A stretch of 64,000 nucleotides of DNA from Primulina eburnea (taxonomy: Eukaryota; Streptophyta; Magnoliopsida; Lamiales; Gesneriaceae): the NCBI RefSeq assembly GCF_022965805.1, contig NC_133102.1, positions 5,526,885-5,590,884 of the forward strand, read 5' to 3'. Below are positions 11,588-21,360 of this stretch, piece after piece. How positions within the stretch are numbered: the stretch's first letter is position 1; each line of letters begins with the position of its first letter. The notes beneath the pieces were generated by a model that saw nothing but the letters and a program-made list of their open reading frames with translations, made no database searches and was not told where the DNA came from. Made by a program: the position numbers and the translations under genes.

Positions 11588-12706
11588 TGTAGTGACCCGT
11601 TCCAGAATCACCTACTAGGCAAGAACTAAGCATGCAACTAACTTAATTAACAACAATCAGAGATAACAGCGGAAAAGTCAACAAAAATACCGATTATACA
11701 ACCCAATCGAAGTCTAGAATAACTCAAAATAAAATATCCAATACAACCATATCGAATCAAAACAATACCGATAAACTAAACCAACCAGATACTCAACGTC
11801 CTCCTCCTGCTCCTCCTGAGCTGTCCAACCTGAGGCCTGCCCCGTGGGAATGGGGTGTCCAAGAATAAACAAAACCGAGGACGTGAGCGATAAGAACGCC
11901 CAGTACAAAAGTATGAGTATACAAACCTATATGAAATGCACATGCTATGATCATGATACCGGGGTAGTCAAGAAACAGGAGTCACAAAAGGATCTCAACA
12001 ATGCTCAGTCTAGAGGCGCCAAGTGGATAGTGCCGCGCGGTCCAACCTCTGGGTCACTGCATCCACTACAAGACAGACGTGGACCTAAAATGTCCCGGAC
12101 CACCGAAGCCCTCCCGACCCGTCGGCCACTGTGTACTCTCGGTGTCCATGCGTCCACAAGACAGGGCTGAGCGGCCCCAAGATATAGCTTATCTCGAAAG
12201 AGATACAGCTCAACAGTAAAGGCTATCTCGAAGGAGGTACGGCTCAACATGAAATGCAACATGCAGTAATAAACGTGACATAATAGCATGCATCATATGA
12301 CATATATCAATGCACCACATAATCATGCAACACATATAAGAATGTATACTCAACCAGGATATCTCGGATAGTACTTTCGTACCTCTATCACAGCAAGCCT
12401 AGCCTTACGCAACACCGCTAATCAGGTCTAGAACAAGCCTACGCATCAAAAGCATACTCAATAAATACTACCATGCTCGACTAGCAAAACCAGTACTCCC
12501 TAGTACTACCAAAGGTTTAGGGTTTACCTTCATCCGTCGACAGCCCTTTGATGTCGATTGCCTTGAAACTCAGGCGCCGCTACGCTACTACTCCTGGCAG
12601 CTCTTGGCTATCGCTCGACCAACAACTAACCCTAGAAACCTTCCAAACTCTCCAAAATTAGAGAAAACTCAAGAAATTGGCAAGTCAAAAATGAGAAATC
12701 CGAGCA

Positions 12707-12716
12707 CTATTTATAG
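12707..12716 (-). promoter_or_regulatory. TATA box of solo LTR C
   Basis: CTATAAATAG on the minus strand, 7 bp downstream (in LTR sense) of the last palindrome of the array. It would fire leftward, antisense to the interrupted pol gene. Confidence 0.7.
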
Positions 12717-12722
12717 GCCATG

Positions 12723-12945
12723 TTCGGATCCTCCGAACAACACTTCGGAACGTCCGAACGCTACGTGTCCATTGGCTCTTGACAGCTCATGATCGGATCC
12801 TCCGATTATACACTTCGGACCGTCCGAACATGCACGGAAAATGACGTGTCGATCAACACTTGACACCTATGATCGGATTCACCGAACTACACTTCGGATC
12901 GTCCGAACTCTTCGGTGCTTCCGAACCCTCTTCGGTCCGTCCGAT
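12723..12945. repeat. Array of eight 15-bp inverted repeats in LTR C
   Basis: The unit TTCGGANCGTCCGAA, with variants, starts at 12723, 12744, 12792, 12814, 12872, 12893, 12911 and 12931. The units come as close pairs 18-22 bp apart; pairs are separated by about 40-60 bp. All lie within 230 bp upstream of the TATA box. Confidence 0.9.
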
Positions 12946-13030
12946 CATGACCATAGCCAAAATTACACCTTAAACCTTCTTAATCACCATTACTCCGTTA
13001 ATTACCCAATTTGGAATTCGGGCTACTACA

Positions 13031-14187
13031 TACGGGATGGCGTGTGTGCATTGATTATAGAAAATTGAATGATGCCACCCGTGAAGACCACTTTCCCCTT
13101 CCCTTTATTGATCAGATGCTTGAGAGGTTAGCAGGTCATGAGTTTTATTGCTTTTTGGATGGGTATTCGGGGTACAACCAAATTATGATTGCGCCGGAGG
13201 ACCAAGAGAAAACCACTTTCACTTGTCCTTACGGCACTTTTGCTTTTCGCCGCATGCCGTTTGGCCTTTGTAATGCCCCTGCCACATTTCAACGTTGCAT
13301 GACCGCTATATTCCATGATATGATAGAAACTTTCCTTGAAATTTTTATGGATGATTTCTCGATATTTGGCTCTTCTTTTGATGATTGTTTGCAGAATCTG
13401 ACGGTGGTGTTGAGGAGATGTGAGGAGACAAACTTGGTACTTAATTGAGAAAAATGCCACTTCATGGTACAAGAGGGAATTGTCCTAGGGCACAAGGTTT
13501 CGGGGGACGGAATCGAGGTGGACAAGGCGAAAGTTGAAGTGATTAAGAACTTACCACCTCCGGCGTCAATAAAGGGAGTTAGAAGTTTTCTAGGCCACGC
13601 CGATTTTTACCGGCGTTTTATCAAAGATTTTTCTAAAGTTTCCAAACCTCTATCTTCCTTACTTATGAAAGATGTGCCATTTGACTTTAATTCTGATTGT
13701 TTGCAGGCATACGAGAAGTTGAAGGAGCGCTTGGTGACGGCTCCTGTCTTGGTATCACCGGATTGGGATCTACCCTTCGAGATCATGTGCGATGCTAGTG
13801 ATACTGCGGTAGGTGCTGTCCTTGGCCAAAGACAGAACAAGGTATTCCACACTATATACTATGCAAGTAAGACTCTAGATGAGGCACAATTGAATTATGC
13901 TACCACCGAAAAAGAGTTACTTGCAGTAGTGTTTGCACTTGACAAGTTTCATGCATATCTTGTTTTGTCTAAAGTCATTGTCTACACTGACCACTCTGCA
14001 CTAAAACATTTACTTGCTAAGAGAGATGCAAAACCACGCCTACTTCGGTGGATTCTATTGTTGCAAGAATTTGATTTAGAAATAAAAGATAAGAAGGGTG
14101 TTGAGAATGTGGTTGCAGATCATTTGTCTAGATTAGAATGTATTTGTAATGATTCTGTTAATCATGCTATCGATGATTGGTTCCCGA
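13031..14187 (+). pseudogene. RT and RNase H of the Athila-like element
   Basis: Continues the pol frame after the solo LTR: WRVCIDYRKLNDATREDHFPLP, FLDGYSGYNQI, YGTFAFRRMPFGLCNAPATF and the catalytic EIFMDDF, then the connection ([19 protein letters not shown]) and RNase H ([56 protein letters not shown]). Two lesions are seen: an in-frame TGA at 13446-13448 where the family normally has a codon between LVLN and EKCHFM, and a one-base loss at about 14184-14187 that throws the integrase out of frame. All catalytic motifs are otherwise well kept, which fits recent damage. Confidence 0.9.
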
Positions 14188-15505
14188 TGAGCAACTATTT
14201 GAGGTGAGAAATTGTCCATGGTATGCGAATTTCGCTAATTTTCTTGTCACAGGCACACCTCCACCGAACCTATCTTTTCACCAACGAAAGAAATTCTTTT
14301 CTGACGTGAAATACTATTTTTGGGAGGAACCGTTCTTGTTTAAGATTTGTGCAGATTCCATGATAAGACGGTGTGTTGCGGAGGAAGAGTTTTATAAGAT
14401 TCTCAACCATTGCCATGACCGTGAGGTAGGTGGTCACTTTGGACCAACGAGAACGGCATCTAAGGTACTCGAATGTGGCTTTTATTGGCCAACCCTCTTT
14501 AAAGATGCTCGTTCTTATGTGCTACATTGTGATAAATGCCAACGGTCAGGTAACATCTCTAACCGTCACGAAATGCCTTTAAATAATATCATTGAGTGTG
14601 AGGTTTTTGATGTATGGGGGATAGATTTCATGGGACCGTTTCCCAGTTCTTTCACGAAAAAATACATTTTGGTGGCGGTGGATTATGTGTCTAAGTGGGT
14701 AGAGGCGGAAGCATACGCCACTAATGATGCTCAAGTGGTTCTAAAATTTTTGAAGAAAAACATTTTTAACCGTTTTGGAACACCACGAGCAATCATTAGT
14801 GATAGTGGCACTCATTTTTGCAACAAACTTTTTGAAAAACTTTTGAGCAAATATGGTGTCACACATAAAATCTCTACCCCTTATCACCCACAGACGAGTG
14901 GTCAAGTGGAAGTGTCGAATCGCGAGATTAAGCGAATTTTGGAGAAAGTGGTAGGTGTCAATAGGAAGGATTGGTCGGTGAGATTAGATGATGCTCTTTG
15001 GGCGTATAGGACTGCTTTCAAAACACCGATAGGCACTACACCGTATAGGTTGTTATTTGGTAAAGCATGTGATTTACCTGTCGAGTTGGAGCATCGGGCA
15101 TATTGGGCAACAAAAGCGCTGAACTTTAATTTTACTGATGCAGGTGAACAGCGTTTGCTTCAATTGGACCAATTGGAGGAGTTCCGGAATTTGGCTTACG
15201 ATCTTGCACTTTCGTACAAGGAGAAAACAAAAAAAGCTCATGACAAGAGAATCATCGAGAGAGAATTTAAGGAGGGTGAAAGTGTTCTGCTCTATAACTC
15301 CCGGTTGCGCTTGTTTCCCGGTAAATTGAAGTCGCGATGGTCCGGTCCATTCGTGATCTCTAAAGTTTATCCTTCGGGAGCTATCGAATTGAAAGATGGG
15401 AAGGACGGGACATTCACGGTCAATGCCCAGCGCCTCAAGCACTACTTGGGTGGCACAGTTGAGCCACTACTTGGAATCACACGGTTCCAAGATCATCTGA
15501 ACTGA
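14188..15505 (+). pseudogene. Integrase of the Athila-like element
   Basis: Open over about 440 codons but out of frame with RT. It has the zinc-binding HHCC region ([12 protein letters not shown] ... [11 protein letters not shown]), the catalytic core with [21 protein letters not shown] and the glutamate in [17 protein letters not shown], then the C-terminal [29 protein letters not shown]. It ends at TGA 15503-15505. It would insert the element cDNA into the genome. The domain looks intact but cannot be made from the gag-pol frame of this copy. Confidence 0.9.
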
Positions 15506-15677
15506 GACGGACCAACAGTCAAGCTCTCGACTATAAATTGAGAACTATTCTTTTTCTCTTATCTTGCATTTAATTCAATTTTAATTATTGTCATCTTTAT
15601 TCGTATTTTTTGTTCATCTCGTTTCTTGTTCTTCATTTTATGTTTAAAAAAAAAATGTGATTTGTCCCGAGAACTCG

Positions 15678-15845
15678 GCGCTCGGGCGGTAATTTATTAC
15701 CGCTCGGGCGCGAAGTGAATGCAAATGTCCAGAGAGCGTGGCGCTCGGGCGGTAATATTTTACCGCTCGAGCGCGAACATCTGCCTCTCAAAAATTTTTC
15801 CTGAGGACTCGGCGCTCGAGCGGTAACTTTTTACCGCTCGAGCGC
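15678..15845. repeat. Three hairpin units upstream of the extra ORF
   Basis: Units start at 15678, 15741 and 15812 (spacing 63 and 71 bp), each with 15-base arms of the GCGCTCGRGCGGTAA type around a 4-base AT loop. Arms, spacing and spacer words (GTGAATG...TGTCC) match the array in the LTR, so the two arrays are related. The array lies 239 bp before the ATG of the extra ORF. Confidence 0.9.
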
Positions 15846-16083
15846 GACTGCCTTTTAAGTCGCAGATCCCCTTTCCCCCTTTCATTCTCTGCACGCCCCA
15901 ACCCCAAAAAAAAAAAAAAAATCCCTAATTCTTCTTCACTATCTCCTTCAATTTTTGTGTGCAGGTGGGCGATTTCTTCTCCCAACCTCGGCAAGGCGAC
16001 TCTTCTTCGTAGGAACACACGCCTAGTTCATCAATCGGGTCTTTGCTCCGGCCATCGTCTTCCTCTTCCATCCTTCCACTCCT

Positions 16084-17226
16084 ATGGCTCCTAAAAGACA
16101 AAAAGGTAACCTCGGCTCTTCTTCTTCGTCTTCCGCTTTTGATAGAACACGTTTTGTGAGTGTGGAGGCTCGGGCTAGATATGACCACGCTAAAATTCAC
16201 CGAAACCCCATCACCGAGAGGGGATTTCGTCGGACTTTTGAGGATCGATATCTGCCACCTTTGGTGGACTTAGAAAGAAGGGGATGGGAGAAATTTAGTG
16301 AACAACCTAAAGCGGCAGTGGTATCGGTAGTTAGAGAATTCTACGCCAATGCCGTCGAGCGCACTGATGGGAGGGCATTTGTTAGGGGCAAGCTTGTGCC
16401 GTTCGATTCGACCACGATTAACGCCCTCCTGGAAACGGCCGAGGTAGATGACTCTGCTTTCCAGGCACTGATGGTTAGTCCCGACTACAATCTGATTATC
16501 GAGAGTTTGTGCCACCCGGGTGCAATGTGGAAACCATTGGGTGGATCACCGAGCTGCTTCGATGAGAAATACTTGAGGGCGGATATGGCCTTGTGGTACT
16601 TGTTTGTGGCCCGGCGGATGATGCCTGTCTCGCACAAAAGCGAGGTGCAAAAGGAGCGTGCGGTGTTACTTTTTGCGTTGCACCGAGGATATGACATCGA
16701 TGTGGGGAAACTTATCAACTCGCAAATCACTCTAAGCACCCACAACAGCCACATAGGTCTATTCTTCCCGACTATCATTTCCGAATTATGTGCCCGGGCC
16801 GGGGTGCACTTCAGGGACGACGAGGAATGGCTTCAACCGATGAAGCCAATTTTCCGGGAGGACGAACAGCGGAAGAGGGCAAAGAGACGGGCGGACTTTC
16901 CCTCTCGAGCGGAGGATGCGGGTGGATCCAGCACTGCCGTACCACAACGCCTCCCACCACAACCCCGCAGGCGAACGCAGAATGACAAAATGGATGAGAA
17001 TCTCGTCTTCCAGGCACATCAGAGTCAGTTTAACTTGTATGTCACGGACCACCTATCGCACATTGACTCTATGATGCGCTCTTTGCTGGTGCACGGGGGC
17101 GTTGACCCATCGACCATCACACCATCTCCACTACCTCCTCCCCCATTCCAGTTCCAGTATGATTATTCTCAGCATGGGGAGGGCACAGGAGTGCAACCAC
17201 CAGACCAGGATGAGGAGGAGCACTGA
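16084..17226 (+). CDS. Extra ORF in the env position of the Athila-like element
   Basis: An intact 380-aa frame starting MAPKRQKGNLGSSSSSS. A globular middle (residues about 20-240) contains RTFEDRYLPPLVDLERRGW and FVRGKLVPFDSTTINALLE, similar to the domain known in plants as 'putative plant transposon protein' (recognised from memory, not searched). A basic stretch follows (EDEQRKRAKRRADFPSR, near 270), then a proline-rich C-terminus ending DQDEEEH. There is no signal peptide and no membrane segment, so it does not look like an envelope protein despite its position. It is the only undamaged ORF of the element. Function is unknown. It may be expressed from its own leader, since a hairpin array like that of the LTR precedes it. 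Confidence 0.75.
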   Translation: MAPKRQKGNLGSSSSSSAFDRTRFVSVEARARYDHAKIHRNPITERGFRRTFEDRYLPPLVDLERRGWEKFSEQPKAAVVSVVREFYANAVERTDGRAFVRGKLVPFDSTTINALLETAEVDDSAFQALMVSPDYNLIIESLCHPGAMWKPLGGSPSCFDEKYLRADMALWYLFVARRMMPVSHKSEVQKERAVLLFALHRGYDIDVGKLINSQITLSTHNSHIGLFFPTIISELCARAGVHFRDDEEWLQPMKPIFREDEQRKRAKRRADFPSRAEDAGGSSTAVPQRLPPQPRRRTQNDKMDENLVFQAHQSQFNLYVTDHLSHIDSMMRSLLVHGGVDPSTITPSPLPPPPFQFQYDYSQHGEGTGVQPPDQDEEEH

Positions 17227-17456
17227 TCAGGGGAGTTTACTGTCTCCCCTACTTCGCAATTTTTTTCCTTTACCGCTTTGCTGTTTTTCTTTCTTATCAT
17301 TGTTTCCATCTAGCATGTTTATTAGCTTTCTTGCTTATTTAGTCTGCATTTGTGTTTGCATATTTGTGTTTGCATTTCTGTGTTTGCATTTACATTCACG
17401 AGTTGTTTTGTTGTTAGTGTTTGTTCGTTTTGTGCAATGAGGGCATTGCACAACTC

Positions 17457-17470
17457 TAGTATGAGGGGGT
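17457..17470 (+). other. Second polypurine-tract-like site
   Basis: TAGTATGAGGGGGT is identical to the 14 bases next to the 3' LTR (18528-18541), and the bases before both (TGAGGGCA...GCA) also match. It lies 1071 bp upstream of the proper tract. Confidence 0.6.
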
Positions 17471-18527
17471 GGGTAGATTTTTATGTTTAATTTGTTGCAA
17501 TGTTTTGTGTCGTTTATGGTGAGAAGACATAATTTATGAGCCAATGATGAGGTTGGATGGATAGTACACCAAAGTATTGATTGGGTCATATCATGAACGT
17601 TACTCTTGATTGTTAAAACATGAATTGTGGCTCACGTTTGAACTTTTTGAGCACACATGTGTGGGGACTAGAATTTTGTAGGAATAATGGCGAAATTTGA
17701 AGGTTTTGTGTGGTTAACTTGAAAGACATCATTTATGAGTTGATTTAGCATGTAAACCCGTGAAAATAAGTCGCTAATTGGGACCTTGAATGAGAAAAGT
17801 TGATTTGCCTTGAACTCTATATTTACCTCCGTTCCAATGCACTAATTAAAAGATCATACTCCCAACCGGCTGTAATCCAAAGTCATATTATATTCTTAGC
17901 CTAGGGAGTACATGTGTGAAAATTGTGCATTCAAAAAAAAAAAAAAAAAAAGAATAAAGTTGGAGATGTAAGGTGAGGGGGAGCCGAAATAAAAGGAATG
18001 AAATTCTATTCCTAGGCTAAAAGTTGGAGATGTAAGGAGATGAGGAAAGTCAGACGATAAGTCTTGACGATTGCACAATGAAAATGATCGGTGTACTCCC
18101 AACTTTTAGCCACTTGAGCTTATTTTCCTTCTTTTCGACACCCTTATCTGCACTTAAAAGTTGAATAAAGTTCAATTTATGGCTAGTGATAAATGGACAC
18201 GGGGATGCATGCTAGTGAAACTTGTATTGAAGTGTTGATTGAGTGACACGCATGATTTGATGATTGATCTATTTGACGTACGAATGACTAGACCCATCAT
18301 GACACACACACACGTTCAAATTAGTGTCGATATTCATGTGAAGATGAGAATGAGTATTCGTTTGCGACTTGACTTGATTATGAGTGGTATTGGGAAAGTA
18401 AACTGAGGCATGAGCATAAACGTGTCAACTCGCCATCGACATTTAATTGTGTGGGTTAGTTTTTGTTTGAGTCTTTTACTTAGAGTCTCGTGCTTTAACC
18501 TGTTTTGCTTGAGGGCAAGCAAAAGGT

Positions 18528-18541
18528 TAGTATGAGGGGGT
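18528..18541 (+). other. Polypurine tract
   Basis: The purine-rich TATGAGGGGGT ends directly at the 3' LTR start (18542). This is the expected primer for plus-strand synthesis. Confidence 0.85.
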
Positions 18542-20026
18542 TGATAGGGGGTGTTTTTACGTGTTTATTGCATTAGTTTTAATTGTGTTTACATTGTGCA
18601 TGCATGCATTTCATTTACTTTTTGTTCATTTTAGAGTAATTAATTGCTTTTGATTAAGTCTCACTTGTGTGTGATGAATTTGTAGGGAAAATGACCGGAA
18701 GAACTAAAATCGGAGCCAAGTGCCAAGACAAGAGAATGAAGTGCAGCAAGGCCCGCGCTCGAGCGGTAGTTTTCTACCGCCCGAGCGCAGGAGGTGAATG
18801 TCCGAACAGAAAGCTCGGCACTCGAGCGGTAGTTTTCTACCGCCCGAGCGCGAATGTCACTCAACTCAAGAGCTTCGACAGAAAGGTAGGCGCTCGAGCG
18901 GTAGTTTTCTACCGCCCGAGCGCGAATGATACACATGCCGAGGAGAATTACAGAGAGTGTGGCGCTCGAGCGGTACTTTTCTACCGCCCGAGCGCCATCT
19001 ATTTTTGGCAAGATGTGGTGTGCGATTCCTTACCTTTTTTTGAGAGGAGAATGATATGAAAAGCTTCTTGGCCGACTTTGGAGGGGGGGGGGACATAATT
19101 TTGAGAGCACAAAGGATTTTGGGAGAGCTTTTGCACTTGGATTGAAGATTCAACGGTTTCCGGGCATCGTTCTTCGCAGATTTCGTCACGCCTAGTATTT
19201 CTAGTTTAATTTCCTTTGTTTAAACATTGTTTTGCTTATTTTAATTATGAATTCTAGTAGCTAACTTCAATTATTTGTTGGGATTAAAGGGGATCCTACC
19301 CCGAACTTTTAGTTGGTTAATTTATATGTCGGTTTGTGATTTATTCTTGATTATTCTACGATTTTCATTGTGTCGTTGAGCGTAGCTAACTTTAACGACT
19401 ATTTTATATCACGAGTGAGTTCGAGAGAAAAACTAGTGATAGGATCGAGTGGTGTAATTCGCGGATCTACAATTTGCATAGATATATGAAATTGGATACG
19501 TGCCGATAGTCATAGTCCTTAGGGTCGAAAACTAGGGGGTTTCATTAATCGAAATGCGATTCATTCTTGATAAATAATTAAAGACATTTAATTACTTCAT
19601 TGAGTGAATTAGTTTGACATAGCTCGAGAGAGTGTGTTCAATTGAATAGGAAATCCTGTCGGAAGCGTAGAACACAACCGAACGAATTAATAAATTAATA
19701 AGGGGTAGGTGAACCAGAATTCCCAACAAATTCTTTTATCATTTGAAATTTAATCCATTGATTTAGCATTCATATTTCATCAATTAATCTTTGATCTTGT
19801 TTAATTAAATTTTCTTGAATTTTATTAGTCATAAAACAAACAATCAAATTTCGTCGCTAAAGTTTTAATAACTAAAATAATAATTGTTAAATACAGTCTC
19901 CAGTGGAACGATACTCGTATTCATATACACTATACTATTACTTGACATCGTGCACTTGCGATTACATTTTGAGCATACAAAATCATATTTTCTTGGGGAA
20001 TTCATAGTGCAAGTTTTGCTCGATCA
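18542..20026 (+). repeat. 3' LTR of the Athila-like element
   Basis: 1485 bp, the partner of 7124-8611. It contains hairpin units at 18755, 18818, 18890 and 18962, the same spacing as the 5' LTR. It is followed directly by the GTTTC duplication. Confidence 0.93.
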
Positions 20027-20263
20027 GTTTCCAGGTTTAAATTTATTTTTACTTACATCATTTACTTCTGGAAATGATGTCGCTTTAGTGGGTCGGGACT
20101 GATGATTTCTCATTAGCAGTTCGTTGTTCGTTTCCACCACGAGAAGACATGCTATAAGTTCAGAATATCTTGCAAATCTACGAACTCTATATTATTGTTG
20201 TAGAGTTATATTTGATGCGTGAAAAGTGAAAAATATTTTTTCAAGCATTTCCGATTCCGTAAC
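20027..20263 (-). pseudogene. Copia gag remnant, middle part
   Basis: The minus strand reads ESEMLEKIFFTFHASNITLQQQY, then, across frame changes, words matching the common Copia gag pattern (LLVAE.NNELL..NHQSRPT). It is bordered on the left by the Athila-like element and on the right by the fold-back element, both of which cut the same gag gene. Confidence 0.85.
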
Positions 20264-20892
20264 TGTCACGGTCCAGTCCACTTGTGATATTATCTGATTT
20301 GGCCCGAGGCTTGATGGCTGTAAAACACGTCACAACGTGCGACGCCACACACTGGCTCTGATACCAAATGTCATGGCTCAGCCCACTTGTGATATTGTCC
20401 GCTTTGGCCTGAGGCCTAACGACTTTAAAACGCGTCACAATGGGTTGCTACACGCTAATTTAAATGTCCAAATCCTCTCATGTGGTTTAGCGATGTGAGA
20501 TTTCGCCTAAATGCCTTCACCCTCCCTTTCGGGACACAACGCCTTCACTGAAGTTTGACTCATAATCCCGAACTCAGCGACTACTTTATAGTTTCAGCTA
20601 TTCAAGTTCGAGAGAGATGCTGAGCATTTAAATGAGCGTGTAGCAATCCTTTGTGACGTGTTTTAAAGTCGGGCCAAAGCGCACAATATCACAAGTGGGT
20701 TGAGCCGTGACATTTGGTATCAGAGCCAGTGTGTGTCGACGTCGCACACTCCAAAGCGGACAATATCAAAAGTGGGCTGGGCCGTGACATTTTGTATTAG
20801 AGCCCGTGTGTGTAGACACATTGTGACGCGTTTTAAAGCCGTGAGGCCTCGGGTCAAAGCAGACAATATCATAAGTGGGCTGGGCCATGACA
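20264..20892. mobile_element. Fold-back element inserted in Copia gag (629 bp)
   Basis: Begins TGTCACGGTCCAG and ends GGGCCATGACA, with long complementary flanks. A roughly 70-bp motif (TGTCACGGCYCAGCCCACTTGTGATATTGTC...TTAAAACGCGTCACAA) occurs twice on the left (20264, 20371) and three times inverted on the right (about 20640-20713, 20752-20795, 20820-20892). The flanks GTAAC and GTAAT suggest a 4-5 bp target duplication, and the Copia gag reading resumes across it. No coding capacity. The superfamily is uncertain. Confidence 0.75.
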
Positions 20893-21130
20893 GTAATTTC
20901 ATGTCCACAAAATTTTAATTTTGAGATTATTTGATAGATTGACGAATTGTAATCACCTGCTTTCTTAAAATCTTGGAATCTTAACGTATTTAATTCATCA
21001 TGGGCGGTCGGAAGAACAACTTCCCTCATATATTCAAATCTTTATTTTAATCATTTCCATAAAAACCATGAGATCTTTTTCAATGAGATATTCACATTTT
21101 AATCCTTGATCGAGATGTTTTCAAATCTCA
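20893..21130 (-). pseudogene. Copia gag remnant, N-terminal part
   Basis: Minus strand: GLKCEYLIEKDLMV, a frame break, then REVVLPTAHDELNTLRFQDF and YNSSIYQIISKLKFCGHEIT, the usual Copia gag (UBN2-type) order. It joins 20027-20263 across the fold-back element. The similarity fades right of 21130, so the 5' end of the Copia element is lost or unrecognisable. Confidence 0.82.
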
Positions 21131-21360
21131 ATCTTTTATTTTCAACAATTTTTATTTAATTGAAACACTTGAAAGCTTCACATTTTAATCCTTCGATCTT
21201 ATCAAATCTCAATCTTTTTTTTCAAATCTCAATCTTTTATTTTCAACGATTTTTATTTAATTGAAAAACTTGAAAGAGTTGTAGAAGAGAACTATTATCT
21301 TCAACAAATTTTATTTAATTGAAAAACTTGAAAGAGTTGTAGAACAGCAGACAGCTATCC
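21131..21360. repeat. AT-rich direct repeats before SEC61A
   Basis: Two or three imperfect copies of a 60-70 bp unit (TTCAAYRATTTTTATTTAATTGAAA...CTTGAAAG) from about 21140 to 21340. Probably a local duplication left from the end of the Copia element. Confidence 0.6.

Larger units (their letters stand above)
11588..13030 (-). mobile_element. Solo LTR, family C, inside the RT gene (1443 bp)
   Basis: Begins TGTAGTGACCCG and ends CGGGCTACTACA, with inverted ends TGTAGT/ACTACA and a 5-bp duplication TACGG at 11583-11587 and 13031-13035. The TATA box CTATAAATAG on the minus strand (12716-12707) gives the orientation. Upstream of it (12723-12945) lie eight 15-bp inverted repeats. No internal region or second LTR remains. 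It is unrelated in sequence to family A and to the Athila-like LTR. Confidence 0.9.
17227..18541 (+). other. Non-coding 3' tail of the Athila-like element
   Basis: About 1.3 kb without a convincing ORF between the extra ORF and the 3' LTR. It holds an A-run (17933-17950), a direct repeat of AAAGTTGGAGATGTAAGG (17957 and 18021) and two polypurine-tract-like segments. Confidence 0.7.
7124..20026 (+). mobile_element. Complete Athila-like Ty3/Gypsy retrotransposon (12.9 kb)
   Basis: Two LTRs (7124-8611 and 18542-20026) begin TGATAGG and end CGATCA. The 5-bp duplication GTTTC lies at 7119-7123 and 20027-20031. In order: primer-binding site, gag, protease, RT/RNase H (interrupted by a solo LTR), integrase, a hairpin array, an extra ORF in the env position, a 1.3-kb non-coding tail and a polypurine tract. 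The integrase after RT places it in Ty3/Gypsy; the primer-binding site, large size and extra downstream ORF fit the Athila branch. By eye the LTRs differ by six substitutions and one G-run length change over about 1485 bp, so the insertion is young. The pol region nevertheless has at least four lesions, so it was probably moved in trans. Confidence 0.93.

Noticed and set aside
16084..17226. Envelope gene
   Set aside because: The position fits Athila elements, but the protein has no signal peptide, membrane segment or cysteine pattern of an envelope.
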